A stretch of 64,000 nt of DNA from Pelorhabdus rhamnosifermentans (GCF_018835585.1 NZ_JAHGVE010000005.1:170190-234189); one strand, 5' to 3'. Positions 1-8,419 are shown, counted from the stretch's first letter. Numbers and translations: made by a program. The notes: a model not told the origin generated them from the sequence alone.

Positions 1-157
1 TTTATCGTAACTTTACTAATCATAACTCTAATAACTAAAAAAAGCTATATCTGATAATACCCATCTAAAAACAAACATTGAAGAACGCCGTTGAAGTTGC
101 TAAAATTAAGAGATGAAAACAAGCAACTTATTTTCTGACTGATATGGAGGTACCAAA

Positions 158-583
158 ATGGGAATTATACTGGAATTGGTTATCCTGTTATTTTTAATCC
201 TTATTACAATCTCGATTATCGGACTGCTCTGGTCATTTTTAAGAAAAAAGCCCAAACGGCGCTGGATGATGGGTCTAATACTTAATCTACTCTTTTTTAT
301 CGGCACAGCTGTATCTTATAATAATTATTTAGTATCACAAGAGCAAGAGGAAAGCCTGGCTCGCTATCAGGAACAACAGCAAACTGCCAAACTACAAGCT
401 GAAAAAGCTACAGCATTTCAAAATTTTGCTACACAAAAATTAATGGAATTAGAACAAAATGTAACAGATAAAACAAACACTGAAAACCTAGAAAAAACAC
501 AAGGACAATTGAAAAAAGACATCGTGATTTTAAATGCTAAAATTGACTACTTAATAAAATACATTACAAGCTTTCTGAAATAA
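158..583 (+). CDS. Small membrane protein with coiled-coil tail
   Basis: This 141-residue protein is not assigned to a family. Residues about 4-28 form one hydrophobic segment, a basic stretch (RKKPKRR) follows, and a second hydrophobic segment covers about 38-55. The rest is rich in Gln, Glu, Lys and Ala and looks like a long alpha-helical coiled coil ending in a short hydrophobic patch. A GGAGG site lies 9 nt upstream of the ATG. It converges with corA. Role unknown; the topology suggests a membrane-anchored helical domain. Confidence 0.7.
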   Translation: MGIILELVILLFLILITISIIGLLWSFLRKKPKRRWMMGLILNLLFFIGTAVSYNNYLVSQEQEESLARYQEQQQTAKLQAEKATAFQNFATQKLMELEQNVTDKTNTENLEKTQGQLKKDIVILNAKIDYLIKYITSFLK

Positions 584-599
584 TTAGTTGTACACAGCC

Positions 600-1664
600 T
601 TACAACCATTTACGCGTCCGAAAAAATTGTAACATGGCTAGGAAGACAAACAACATAAGCAGCCATACGGCAGGATAGCCCCATTCCCACTCTAGTTCTG
701 GCATGTATTTAAAATTCATGCCGTAAACTCCAACGATAAAAGTAAGTGGAATGAATATAGTCGAAATAACGGTTAACACTTTCATCACTTGATTCATACG
801 ATTGCTAATGCTTGAAAGGTAAATATCAAGCATACCCGAAATGATATCACGATATGTTTCAAGCGTATCAATGGCTTGGATGGTATGATCATAAACATCA
901 CGAATATAGAGCAGCGTCGTATCCTTCACAAGGGAAGATTCTCCTCGACTTAAAGAACCAATTGTTTCGCGTAATGGCCAAATGGCCTTCCGAAAAAACA
1001 GCATCTGCCGTTTCAGAAAATGAATTTCTCTCAATGCCTCCTGTCCAGGCTGTACCACTAAGTCTTCTTCTAACAATTCTATTTTTTCACCCAATGTTTC
1101 GAGAATGACGAAGTAATTGTCAACAATGATATCAACTAAGGCGTAGGCTAAATAATCCGCGCCTTGCCGTCTTATTCGGCTTTGTGAACTATTAATGCGA
1201 TTGCGAATCGACTCAAACAATTCTCTTTCACTTTCTTGAAAAGAAATAACATAAGAAGCCCCGAAAAGTATACTGATTTGTTCACTCGTCAAAATATCCG
1301 TTTCTTTCTCTACCCAAAAGGCTTTTAGTACCACAAAAAGATAATCTCCATAATCTTCTATTTTAGGGCGCTGCGCTGTGTTCAAGATATCTTCCTGCAC
1401 TAATGGGTGAATACCAAAAGATTGGCAGATTCCTTCAATTAGATCAATATTATGTAGCCCCTTAACGTGAATCCAAGTAATGGTGTCTGCTGAGTGAAAA
1501 TGGGCAAGCTCTTCTACAGAATAAAGTTCCCTTTCCATTACTTGAGATAAATTGTAATCTATCACACCAATCTTGACTGCATCAATATATTTATGTCCAA
1601 CATGAAGTAACGTTCCTGGCGGTAACCCCGACTTTCTGGCCATACTTACTCTTTTTTTTCGCAT
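600..1664 (-). CDS. corA: CorA-family magnesium/divalent cation transporter
   Basis: The 354-residue protein ends with two transmembrane helices. The first is followed by the family signature YGMNF (GMN), which lines the pore mouth in CorA channels, and then by the acidic loop PELEWEWGYP. The long N-terminal part (about 1-290) is the cytosolic alpha/beta and helical funnel. In known CorA proteins a pentamer mediates gated Mg2+ uptake across the inner membrane. A GAGG site precedes the ATG; an internal ATG seven codons later is a possible alternative start. It appears to be monocistronic. Confidence 0.92.
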   Translation of the reverse strand: MRKKRVSMARKSGLPPGTLLHVGHKYIDAVKIGVIDYNLSQVMERELYSVEELAHFHSADTITWIHVKGLHNIDLIEGICQSFGIHPLVQEDILNTAQRPKIEDYGDYLFVVLKAFWVEKETDILTSEQISILFGASYVISFQESERELFESIRNRINSSQSRIRRQGADYLAYALVDIIVDNYFVILETLGEKIELLEEDLVVQPGQEALREIHFLKRQMLFFRKAIWPLRETIGSLSRGESSLVKDTTLLYIRDVYDHTIQAIDTLETYRDIISGMLDIYLSSISNRMNQVMKVLTVISTIFIPLTFIVGVYGMNFKYMPELEWEWGYPAVWLLMLFVFLAMLQFFRTRKWL

Positions 1665-1710
1665 CTAAACAACTCCTCTATCAAAACACAAAAAAGCTTT
1701 TAAGCCGATA

Positions 1711-1761
1711 ACTTATAACAGCCTATAAAAGCGGTGTGCAACATACTCTCGTTGCACACCA
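1711..1761. repeat. Dispersed repeat with perfect 10-bp inverted repeat
   Basis: A perfect inverted repeat, GGTGTGCAAC and GTTGCACACC around an 8-nt loop, sits at 1733-1760. The whole 51-bp block is recognisable again, in degraded form, at 4967-5014. It lies in the 1665-2060 gap, in which I see no gene. It could be an operator, an RNA hairpin or the end of a small mobile element. Confidence 0.5.
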
Positions 1762-1983
1762 AGTGTAAAGCCAAAAATTATATCATCTTCATCCTGATAA
1801 TATTCTGCAGGAGCATTATTTCAATTCCTGTATCTTCTTTATCTTGCGGATTGGTCGAGCTTGACAAGAGCCTCCCTATAATATGTTCGTCATATTATGT
1901 TATATTTCACCATTATCTTCCTAAAACCTTCATAAAAATATGTCAGAAATGCAATTCATCATATGGTTTGGCCCCAATATATC

Positions 1984-2019
1984 GATAATCCCTCACCTGG
2001 CATTGGTTGAGGGATTATC
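1984..2019. terminator. 12-bp inverted repeat downstream of the dodecin gene
   Basis: A perfect 12-bp stem (GATAATCCCTCA and its complement) with a 12-nt loop lies about 40 bp past the dodecin stop. The U-rich tract is better on the plus strand, so its role as the dodecin terminator is plausible but not certain. Confidence 0.45.
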
Positions 2020-2060
2020 TTATTTGATATTAATATAACATTCGATCCGATACAATGCTA

Positions 2061-2258
2061 CTAGTGGACACCAAAAGCAATATGAACATTAGCTTTATAT
2101 TCAGTGATGGCTCCATTTTCAATGTTCGCAGTAAAATTGGCAACTTCAATCCCGGTTATTTCATCAATAGATCGATCGGCTTCGTGGACTGCATTATTAA
2201 CCGCTTCTGTCCAATTACGGGGGGATGAACCTACGAGTTCAACAATTTTTGCAACCAT
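2061..2258 (-). CDS. Dodecin family flavin-binding protein
   Basis: The 65-residue protein matches the dodecin pattern along its length: MVAKIVELVG at the start, a helix with W and an A-V-N-N-A-V motif, then strands carrying IEVANFTA and the ENG..EYKANVHIAF ending. Dodecins are small cytosolic 12-mers that bind and buffer flavins such as riboflavin or FMN. A strong AAAGGAGG site precedes the ATG. It stands alone between two intergenic stretches. Confidence 0.9.
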   Translation of the reverse strand: MVAKIVELVGSSPRNWTEAVNNAVHEADRSIDEITGIEVANFTANIENGAITEYKANVHIAFGVH

Positions 2259-2432
2259 AAATCAAACCTCCTTTAGTAATAGAATATTTTATTTTGATTA
2301 AATTCGAGCTTCTTTATACGCTATAAACGCCAATTTTTTGACTGAATATTATTTGACCTACGCTTTCAGTATCAATTGCCATTTCTAAATCTCTACCAGC
2401 TTAAACCCATCCTTGTTATGATAATCACCTCG

Positions 2433-2452
2433 TAAAAAAAGCCTCGAGGCTT
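2433..2452 (-). terminator. Palindrome with T-run on the minus strand
   Basis: The palindrome AAGCCTCGAGGCTT is followed on the minus strand by seven T residues. It would terminate leftward transcription, but no leftward gene is evident immediately upstream. Confidence 0.35.
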
Positions 2453-2516
2453 CTGGTATTATATACATGTGTTATGTTTTTTCCAATGGTAACACTAATT
2501 TCAAGGAGGTGTTACC

Positions 2517-2669
2517 ATGTCACATCATATGTACTCTATGTTAAACTCATTGATGAGCACTGGTAGGCGAAACTCTAATCGTAAGTCATGGGCGAAGATG
2601 GCTGTTACTGGTGCCTTAGTCTACTTCGGGTCAAAAATGCTTTTTGACATGATGGATGACAACGATTAA
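2517..2669 (+). CDS. Small Met/Ser-rich protein, 50 residues
   Basis: An ATG preceded by an excellent AAGGAGGTG site opens a 50-codon frame ending in TAA. The N-terminal half is rich in Met, His and Ser (MSHHMYSMLNS), the middle is basic (GRRNSNRKSW), and a hydrophobic segment (MAVTGALVYFG) precedes an acidic tail (DMMDDND). I recognise no family. The strong ribosome site and composition argue for a real small protein, perhaps membrane-associated. Confidence 0.6.
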   Translation: MSHHMYSMLNSLMSTGRRNSNRKSWAKMAVTGALVYFGSKMLFDMMDDND

Positions 2670-2822
2670 AGCCATTACCAATCACTTTCTAGGCTAGCAC
2701 CTGACCTGTTCAGAGTGTTAGCCGCTCTTTTATACAGCCTTTAGCACTGATCTCTCTCCGTATACAATAAGAATGGTAAGCTAAAACTAAATTGATTAAA
2801 TAGTGATTGGAAGTGACTCTTT

Positions 2823-3356
2823 GTGAGTAATGGCATTATTATGTGGTCAATGTTTTTCATTCCTTGGCTATCCCTCTTCTTCATGAAGAAAGAAGAAGTA
2901 AAACATTGGATGCCAGTTGCCATGTTTGCCGTAGTTCTGACTACAATAATTCATGACGTAGGTACTACTTTAGGATTTTGGGCTACTCGGGAATCAACAT
3001 TTCCTTTTTATGAAATGATGCCTTACTATTATGGCTTCATGCCTGTTTTAACACTATGGGTTTTTAAGTTCACCTACGGACGATTTTGGGGGTATCTAAT
3101 TACCAATACAATTCTGGACATAGGCTTTAACTTTTTTCTATTAAGCTACTTTTTACCTAGTATAGGTATATTTGATTTCAACATATCCCCAGTATTGTCA
3201 TTGCCAATCACTTTAACACATGCAATAGTGATTTATGGCTATCAAATATGGCAGGATGACATTTTCTTAAGAGCCAAAAATATGATCAATAACAACCTAC
3301 AACCCGCTGCAGCAAAACCACTTTCTAATCAGCTAGAGGCTGAGAAAAAAGACTAA
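2823..3356 (+). CDS. CBO0543-like multi-pass membrane protein
   Basis: The 177-residue protein has about four to five hydrophobic segments interspersed with aromatic residues and resembles the CBO0543 family of Firmicutes membrane proteins, whose function is not known. The start is uncertain: a GTG at 2823 follows a weak GGAAG, and an ATG lies six codons later. The C-terminal 30 residues are hydrophilic and end in EKKD. A strong terminator follows at 3444-3482. Confidence 0.7.
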   Translation: MSNGIIMWSMFFIPWLSLFFMKKEEVKHWMPVAMFAVVLTTIIHDVGTTLGFWATRESTFPFYEMMPYYYGFMPVLTLWVFKFTYGRFWGYLITNTILDIGFNFFLLSYFLPSIGIFDFNISPVLSLPITLTHAIVIYGYQIWQDDIFLRAKNMINNNLQPAAAKPLSNQLEAEKKD

Positions 3357-3395
3357 AAACATTACCTGCGTTATATTCTTGCCGGATATATACTC

Positions 3396-3430
3396 TGGTT
3401 TTTCCATGCATAACAGAATTTCAAGACATA
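3396..3430 (+). repeat. Single degenerate unit of the hairpin repeat family
   Basis: The segment CTCTGGTTTTTCCATGCATA is almost identical to the 3' boundary of the hairpin modules described at 5130-5330 and 23963-24168. It appears to be a lone truncated copy in the gap between the CBO0543-like gene and its terminator. Confidence 0.4.
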
Positions 3431-3443
3431 CTCAAATGACGAA

Positions 3444-3482
3444 GCTCCTACTCAACTATTTGAATTGAGTAGGAGCCTTTTA
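3444..3482 (+). terminator. Rho-independent terminator
   Basis: A perfect 12-bp stem (GCTCCTACTCAA and its complement) with a 9-nt loop is followed by CTTTTATTT. It ends transcription of the CBO0543-like gene. Confidence 0.8.
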
Positions 3483-3589
3483 TTTACAACACGGTTATTT
3501 GGGATAGTCTAGCATCTTGCTAAGTACAAACGTTGATATTCCGTTCTATTTGGGCGGTCGTTCCCAACAAACGGGTACAGCAATACTAA

Positions 3590-3694
3590 TTAACAGCTAA
3601 ATGAGTCGTTATCTCCGCAACAAAAGAATAGGAGCAAAATAATAATGATGATAATACACCCACTACCTCCAAAACCGCGGCCACCGAAACCCAT
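3590..3694 (-). CDS. YjcZ-like Gly-rich tiny membrane protein, 34 residues
   Basis: An ATG preceded by GGGAGGTG opens a 34-codon frame. The product starts MGFGGRGFGGSG, continues as a run of six isoleucines plus leucines and phenylalanines, and ends CCGDNDSFSC. This Gly-rich head plus Ile/Leu/Cys-rich helix is the layout of YjcZ/CotX-associated tiny proteins, annotated as sporulation proteins in Bacilli and multiplied in spore-forming Negativicutes. The exact role is unknown. Confidence 0.75.
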   Translation of the reverse strand: MGFGGRGFGGSGCIIIIIILLLFFCCGDNDSFSC

Positions 3695-3786
3695 AACAGC
3701 ACCTCCCAACTTAAAACAAAGATTTAGATGTTCGTACATTGTAGTCTATGCTATATAAATTCATGGGTTCCGCTCTATAAAATTTT

Positions 3787-3821
3787 AATCCCCTATCCCG
3801 GCACGGCCAAGATAGGGGATT
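3787..3821 (-). terminator. Terminator hairpin downstream of uppP
   Basis: A perfect 11-bp stem (AATCCCCTATC and its complement), followed on the minus strand by TAAAATTTT, lies about 95 bp past the uppP stop. Confidence 0.65.
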
Positions 3822-3915
3822 TCGGTTTTAGGTTGCGGCGAAAAATCCCAACAAAAGCACAAAATAGCTGCAGGTACGTTTCCATTACCCGGGAACGCAC
3901 TTTTTCTATAAATTC

Positions 3916-4734
3916 TCATGAACCTCTGACAAAGTAAACAACTACTATAAGTACTGCCAGTGCAAATCTATATACTGCAAATACGGCAAAACTATTTCTT
4001 TGGAGATATTTAAGTAAAACGCTTATGCAAATAAATCCTACTACTGCTGATGTGACTGTGCCCACCAAAAATAAGGGACTGGTAACATGATGAATAATTT
4101 CTGGAGTATGTTTTAACGCTGCACCTGCAATGATCGGTGTTGATAGCAAAAAGGAAAACTTAGCTGCCGCTTCTCTCGAAAATCCCAACAGACGACCTGT
4201 TGTCATGGTAATACCCGACCGCGAGACACCTGGAATCAGCGCGAGCGCCTGTGAAACACCAATAAACAAAGCCTGTTTGAAATTTATATTTTCATAGTTA
4301 ATTCTTTGAAATGAATTCTTATCCACATAGTAAAGGATGACACCCATGATGGCGAGACCAGCAGCAATGATGAGAGGCTGAGAACGAATGAATTTGTCTA
4401 TGGCTGACTCAAAGAGTAGTCCTACAACACCACCAGGAATTGTGGCTACAACCAGATACCAGAACATTTTCCCCTCTTTCGTTTTCAATCCTTTTGTTAA
4501 GCCATGTACAACAAGCTCTAACCAATCTTGAAAAAAGTAAATAAGGACTGCTAACAGCGTTCCCACATGCAATGCCACATCAAGAGCGATATCAATATTT
4601 CCGCCTACTTGAGCGATTACAGAATCCCAGCCAAAAAGCCAGCGCACAATGATTAAATGTGCTGAACTGGATATAGGTAAAAATTCACCCAACCCTTGCA
4701 CAATTCCTAAAATGATTGCAATAAACCACAACAT
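3916..4734 (-). CDS. uppP: Undecaprenyl-diphosphatase UppP (BacA)
   Basis: The 272-residue, about eight-helix membrane protein hydrolyses undecaprenyl diphosphate to recycle the lipid carrier used for peptidoglycan and surface polysaccharide synthesis. Both family signatures are present: GLGEFLPISSSAH near the N-terminus, with the catalytic Glu and the SSSAH loop, and PGVSRSGITM with the essential Arg about two thirds along. Length is normal. AAAGGAGC precedes the ATG. Bacitracin resistance is a known consequence in this family. It lies just outside the decayed element. Confidence 0.95.
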   Translation of the reverse strand: MLWFIAIILGIVQGLGEFLPISSSAHLIIVRWLFGWDSVIAQVGGNIDIALDVALHVGTLLAVLIYFFQDWLELVVHGLTKGLKTKEGKMFWYLVVATIPGGVVGLLFESAIDKFIRSQPLIIAAGLAIMGVILYYVDKNSFQRINYENINFKQALFIGVSQALALIPGVSRSGITMTTGRLLGFSREAAAKFSFLLSTPIIAGAALKHTPEIIHHVTSPLFLVGTVTSAVVGFICISVLLKYLQRNSFAVFAVYRFALAVLIVVVYFVRGS

Positions 4735-4860
4735 ATATCATGCTCCTTTATACTGGTAATAATTTGACACTAGTGACACTAATTTCTAATTATGTTACCA
4801 ATAATGTCACCATATTTACATAGCTAAAGGCTCCGCAAACCTGCGAAGCCTTAAATCCTC

Positions 4861-4901
4861 GGAGCCGATAATAGAATTCGAACCTACCCCCTCATTACGA
4901 A
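4861..4901 (-). repeat. Partial tRNA-Thr copy (candidate att repeat)
   Basis: About 41 bp matches the 3' half of the tRNA-Thr gene at 26760-26835, from the CCA side through the T arm to the anticodon stem, with one substitution and a 3-nt deletion; similarity stops beyond the anticodon. A terminator-like hairpin follows at 4827-4852. The 5' half and the anticodon loop context are missing, so it cannot make a functional tRNA. Confidence 0.7.
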
Positions 4902-4966
4902 ATAGCAGGACGCATTTGGTTGATCGGCTACAGTACTTAGTTCGCTGTACTTATTGATCTGGTAAA

Positions 4967-5014
4967 ACTTAAAACAGCCTCAAAAAATAGTGTGAAACAA
5001 ATACTCGTTGCACA
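4967..5014. repeat. Degenerate second copy of the 1711-1761 repeat
   Basis: This block aligns with 1711-1761 (AAACAGCCT, then a TGTG..AAC arm, then GTTGCACA), but the inverted repeat has lost its symmetry. It sits beside the tRNA remnant. I see no gene between 4735 and 5387. Confidence 0.4.
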
Positions 5015-5129
5015 TCATTTGCACACCCATTATAACACCTGCTATAGAAATAAAAAAGCCCCACCTTAGCTGAATTGTGAACAGTATTTTCATACTTAGG
5101 CCAATTATTTTTCAATACCCCATACTTAA

Positions 5130-5330
5130 CCCCTCCCGCATAATATTTTTGTCTTTGAGTATCCTAACACCGAGAGTTTACACCTCTCTTAATGGATAGC
5201 CAGGGGACCTAATATAGGCAAGGAATTGCCCTGGCTTTTCCATGTATAAAAGTCTATTTCCAAGGCATCATATAAGCGTAAGTATCTCTCCCAGTTACCA
5301 GGGCCAATTAGGTCCTGGCTTTTTCTATAC
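5130..5330 (+). repeat. Hairpin repeat cluster, copy 1
   Basis: This cluster starts with the leader CCCCTCCCGCATAATATTTT. Two hairpin modules follow, each bounded by a GCCAGG-type arm and a CCTGGCTTTT-type arm with TTTTCCATGTATAAAA or TTTTTCTATAC after it. The same architecture recurs at 16821-17130 (inverted) and 23963-24168. The paired arms vary in sequence but keep complementarity, which suggests a conserved structure. No coding potential was seen. Confidence 0.6.
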
Positions 5331-5390
5331 TCAATTATAGGTTCGCTGCTTCACTGCCCACCACCATGCACAACGTTACCTCAGTAGTGG

Positions 5391-6330
5391 TCAAACATTT
5401 TTGTAACACTTGAGTCTACTTCTTTCACGTTTAAACCTTGCCTCAAATGGAGTCAGATTGTTGTTGTAAGAATGTGGTCTCACATGGTTAATACCAAATA
5501 TATGCAAAATCATTGACAGCTTGATCGAGTTCCTCTTCTGAATGGTAGTAATGCAAATTGAGCTTTTCGTTTTTTAGTGTATTGTAATATATTTCCATTA
5601 GTGCATTATCATAGGGATACCCGGCTTTACTCATGCTTTGGGTAATTTTCATCGATTTGCAGAATGCAACAAATTCTTTTGAACTAAATTGCGCTCCCTG
5701 GTCGCTATGGAGTATAAGTTGCTGTTTGATAGCTGGCTGGGATTTTAATGCTTTTTTTACGGTTCGAATAGCAAGGTCACTGGTTATCTCTTTTCCATTT
5801 ATACTGGCAACGATACTGCGGTCATAAAGGTCGATGATTGCGCAATTAAAGCGCGGGCTGCCATCTGTTAAAGATAGATACGTAAAATCGGTACACCATT
5901 TGCTGTTCTTTGATTCAGCGGTAAAATCTTGATTAAGAAGATTGGGAAATAGTTTATGGGCTTTACCTTTTACATATCCTAGCTTTTTTCGCCTTACAAT
6001 TGATTTTAAGCCTAACTGCTTATTCATATACTTATGGACTGTGGTCTTGCTTAAATAGATGTTTTCTCGCGCTAAAAATACGCGCATTATGCGATGGCCT
6101 ATCACACCATCCGTATCATGATACAGTTTTGTAATGACTTCAAAAATCCTTACTTTTTCACTGCGATCTTTATTTTCCTTACTTCTGAGGAAATTATAAT
6201 AAGCGTTTGGGCTTAGCTCAAATTTTCTTAAAAGCCACCTAAGCCCAAATTCTTGGTGATATCTTTCAATAAATTGATAAACTCTTATTCGATTTCCTTC
6301 GCAAAGAATGCCGCCGCTTTTTTTAAGAAG
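5391..6330 (-). pseudogene. IS3-family transposase OrfB, C-terminally frameshifted
   Basis: OrfB lies in the -1 frame relative to OrfA; the seven-A run followed by G near 6316-6323 is a typical IS3 slippage site. The integrase core is complete: D in WCTDFTYL, D in LHSDQGAQF and E in NALMEIYYNTLKNE. After FAYIWY an extra T near 5490 shifts the frame and stops translation. One frame over, the missing tail NHVRPHSYNN...LTPFEAR is still readable to a stop at 5391. The last 30 or so residues are therefore lost, and activity is doubtful. Confidence 0.8.
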
Positions 6331-6566
6331 CGATTTTCCTTTTCCATTTCTTCTAGCTGCTTTCTTAATTTTAGGTTCTCTTTCATATAATCATATTCTG
6401 TTTGGCTGCTTTCCGTTGTTTGGCATTCTTCGCGATATAGTTTAGTCCATTTTGATATAGCTGCTTTTGATGCGCCGTATTCATCAGCTAACCCTTTTAA
6501 GCTTCGTCCTTCTTCTAAATGAAGGCGAATGATTTTCTTCTTAAATTCTTCATCATATTGTTTCAT
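6285..6566 (-). CDS. IS3-family transposase OrfA
   Basis: This 93-residue protein has a helix-turn-helix in its first 60 residues (MKQYDEEFKKKIIRLHLEEG, then GLADEYGASKAAISKW) and a leucine-zipper-like coiled coil at about 65-90. It binds the IS ends and is fused to OrfB by programmed -1 frameshifting in this family. It ends in KEIE. Confidence 0.85.
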   Translation of the reverse strand: MKQYDEEFKKKIIRLHLEEGRSLKGLADEYGASKAAISKWTKLYREECQTTESSQTEYDYMKENLKLRKQLEEMEKENRFLKKAAAFFAKEIE

Positions 6567-6705
6567 TTTTATCCCTCTTTTTCTGATAGATTCATTTTAA
6601 TCTAAATAAAAAACCGCCTCCCACAGCCATTACGGCCAGAGTAGACGCTTCACTATTTGACAACAGCATTCCACATCGCAGTACCACTTTTCATATATTT
6701 ACCTT

Positions 6706-6736
6706 GCCTCCAACCATTTCGGAGGCTATTTTTTTT
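6706..6736 (+). terminator. Terminator-like hairpin
   Basis: GCCTCC and GGAGGC pair across a 9-nt loop and are followed by a T8 run. It lies between the IS and the tctC-like gene. Confidence 0.5.
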
Positions 6737-6864
6737 GTCGTAGGCAGAATTATTGTATAAATTTTCATTCATAACCATAAATACACAATATTGTATATTA
6801 ATTTACATTTAATTGCAGGATTTTCCTGTTAAATGTAGTATATTGGAAATTATGAGATGATTTT

Positions 6865-7881
6865 ATGCGAAAAATTTTTTCTATTTTATTTGTAATCCTT
6901 ATTTCAATAATGATCGGAGGATATGCGAACGCGCAAGGTGAGACTGTCATTACACCTAAAGTAGAAAAATTTCCGAATAAACCCATTACTATAATTGTGC
7001 CTTTTGGAGTTGGTGGTGCATTGGATTTAGTAGCTCGACTAATAGAAACCGAATCTTTAAAACATATAAATCAACCCATGATCATTGTTAATAGACCAGG
7101 AGCATCTGGTTCCATTGGTTGGAATGAGCTGGTTGACGCAAACCCAGATGGTTATACTATTGGCATTTCAAGTTCTGAAATATTTTTAAACCCACTTTAT
7201 AGTGTTACCAAATATAATTATCCAACTGCGTTAGATCCAATAGCTCAAATTGCAACCGCACCGCTTCTCATGGTGGTACGAGCTGACCAACCATGGCAAA
7301 ATATTTCCGATCTTACTAATTACGCAATACAAAATCCAGGAAAACTCAAATTCAGTCATAGTGGAATTGGTACGCAAAATCATATTCTCGGCGAGGCCTT
7401 TTCTAAAATGAGTAATATTAAAATGAAGCAAGTACCCTTTCAAAGTGCATCAAAAGCAATGGCAGCCCTATTAGGTGGACATGTTCAAATTGCAATAGTT
7501 AATCCAGCTTCAGCCAATGAATATCTCAAAAGCGGAATGATTAAAGTCTTGGCAGTTGCAGGTGAAGAACGCATGACTGATCCACTTTTCGCAAATGTAC
7601 CTACTTTTAAAGAACAAGGATTAAATCTTGTTTTTACTGGCCGATTTGGAATTGCAGCACCAAAAGATATTCCTACTGAAGTAAAAAATCAATTAGCTGA
7701 AAATTTAAAGGCAATCATTACTACTCCTGAATTCAAAAAAAATATCGAATCCATGGGCCTGCAATATAATTATTTAGGCGTTGAAGACTCAAAAAATAAA
7801 TGGTTACTAGACAACAAAATGTTAACTGAGGCTGTATATGAAACTGGCATTATAGACCTAATCGACGCTGAAAGACAATAG
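6865..7881 (+). CDS. TctC-family tripartite tricarboxylate transporter substrate-binding protein
   Basis: The 338-residue protein carries a signal peptide (MRKIFSILFVILISIMIGG..ANA). It has the TctC/BugT layout: FPNKPITIIVPFGVGGALDLVAR near the N-terminus, NRPGASGSIGWNEL, and DGYTIG. These periplasmic proteins bind carboxylates and feed TctAB permeases, but no tctA or tctB lies nearby, so it is an orphan. The ATG has only a weak ribosome site. Codon use is AT-rich like its island surroundings. Ligand unknown. Confidence 0.85.
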   Translation: MRKIFSILFVILISIMIGGYANAQGETVITPKVEKFPNKPITIIVPFGVGGALDLVARLIETESLKHINQPMIIVNRPGASGSIGWNELVDANPDGYTIGISSSEIFLNPLYSVTKYNYPTALDPIAQIATAPLLMVVRADQPWQNISDLTNYAIQNPGKLKFSHSGIGTQNHILGEAFSKMSNIKMKQVPFQSASKAMAALLGGHVQIAIVNPASANEYLKSGMIKVLAVAGEERMTDPLFANVPTFKEQGLNLVFTGRFGIAAPKDIPTEVKNQLAENLKAIITTPEFKKNIESMGLQYNYLGVEDSKNKWLLDNKMLTEAVYETGIIDLIDAERQ

Positions 7882-7897
7882 ATACTACTAAAAAAGC

Positions 7898-7932
7898 AAG
7901 GCCCATTCCGGCAATTAGCCAAAATGGGTCTT
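7898..7932. terminator. Bidirectional terminator between convergent genes
   Basis: AAGGCCCATT pairs imperfectly with AATGGGTCTT across a 15-nt loop, just past the tctC-like stop and overlapping the end of the convergent small gene. Confidence 0.55.
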
Positions 7933-8083
7933 ACTTATTGATGTCCAATATAATAGCCTGCTCTGGATGATCTATATAAAACTGTTTCTCTAACATTTCA
8001 CCTTTTGATTGTTCTCCAGGATCATCAGAACCCAACAATGTTAATATTTCATTCCACTGTTTATCTAGTTCACTCAATGTCAT
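7931..8083 (-). CDS. Small acidic protein, 50 residues
   Basis: An ATG preceded by GGAGGTTT opens a 50-codon frame beginning MTLSELDKQWNEIL and ending EQAIILDINK. The product is acidic and soluble, with no recognised motif. It converges with the TctC-like gene and shares its terminator. Function unknown. Confidence 0.55.
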   Translation of the reverse strand: MTLSELDKQWNEILTLLGSDDPGEQSKGEMLEKQFYIDHPEQAIILDINK

Positions 8084-8188
8084 TTTTTAAACCTCCGTAT
8101 TAAGACAATTATTATTAAATTCTTTGACTGTTGAAACATTCCTGTAGCTAAAAAGTCCCGAATTAATTTTCAGAATTACCCTAACAAT

Positions 8189-8419
8189 CTAGACTTCGAT
8201 AAACCAGCGTCCTTCATCATCAAACAAATTAACCTGCTTACCACATATCCGACAAATATACCGCATTCCTAATCCGCCACCTTTTAATGAAGCCGCCTTT
8301 CGAACATCTAAAATACGATCAATAGAAAAACAGCGTCCCTCACTCCAAATCATTTCAAGTGGCCGAACTGTTCCATTCGTATCATGTTCTGCTGTAATTT
8401 TTACAAAAATCTTTCCCAT
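8189..8419 (-). CDS. Small zinc-ribbon-like protein under LexA-type control
   Basis: The chosen ATG (AAGGAAG site) gives 76 residues. A longer frame back to 8479 exists but would run through two LexA-like boxes, so it is rejected. Residues 1-50 form a beta-rich region (KIFVKITAEHDTNGTVRPLEMIWSEGRCF, read in two parts), and the end carries CRICGKQVNLFDDEGRWF, a single CxxC pair that could bind metal with another ligand. I do not recognise a named family. The promoter suggests DNA-damage induction. Confidence 0.65.
   Translation of the reverse strand: MGKIFVKITAEHDTNGTVRPLEMIWSEGRCFSIDRILDVRKAASLKGGGLGMRYICRICGKQVNLFDDEGRWFIEV

Larger units (their letters stand above)
5388..6662 (-). mobile_element. 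IS3-family insertion sequence (about 1.27 kb)
   Basis: An orfA/orfB pair of the IS3 family is bounded by related ends: TGGTCAAACA on the left and TGTCAAATAG, read inward, on the right, each followed by a shared GTCTACT block. I could not identify a target duplication with confidence. The element lies in the gap between the tRNA remnant and the tctC-like gene. Confidence 0.75.

Noticed and set aside
854..1108. Plus-strand ORF inside corA
   Set aside because: It is an antisense shadow of a well-supported gene, with no ribosome site and no motif.
5130..5330. Hairpin repeats as a CRISPR array
   Set aside because: Units are about 100 bp with internal complementarity and variable arms, there are no uniform short repeats with unique spacers, and no cas genes are in the window.
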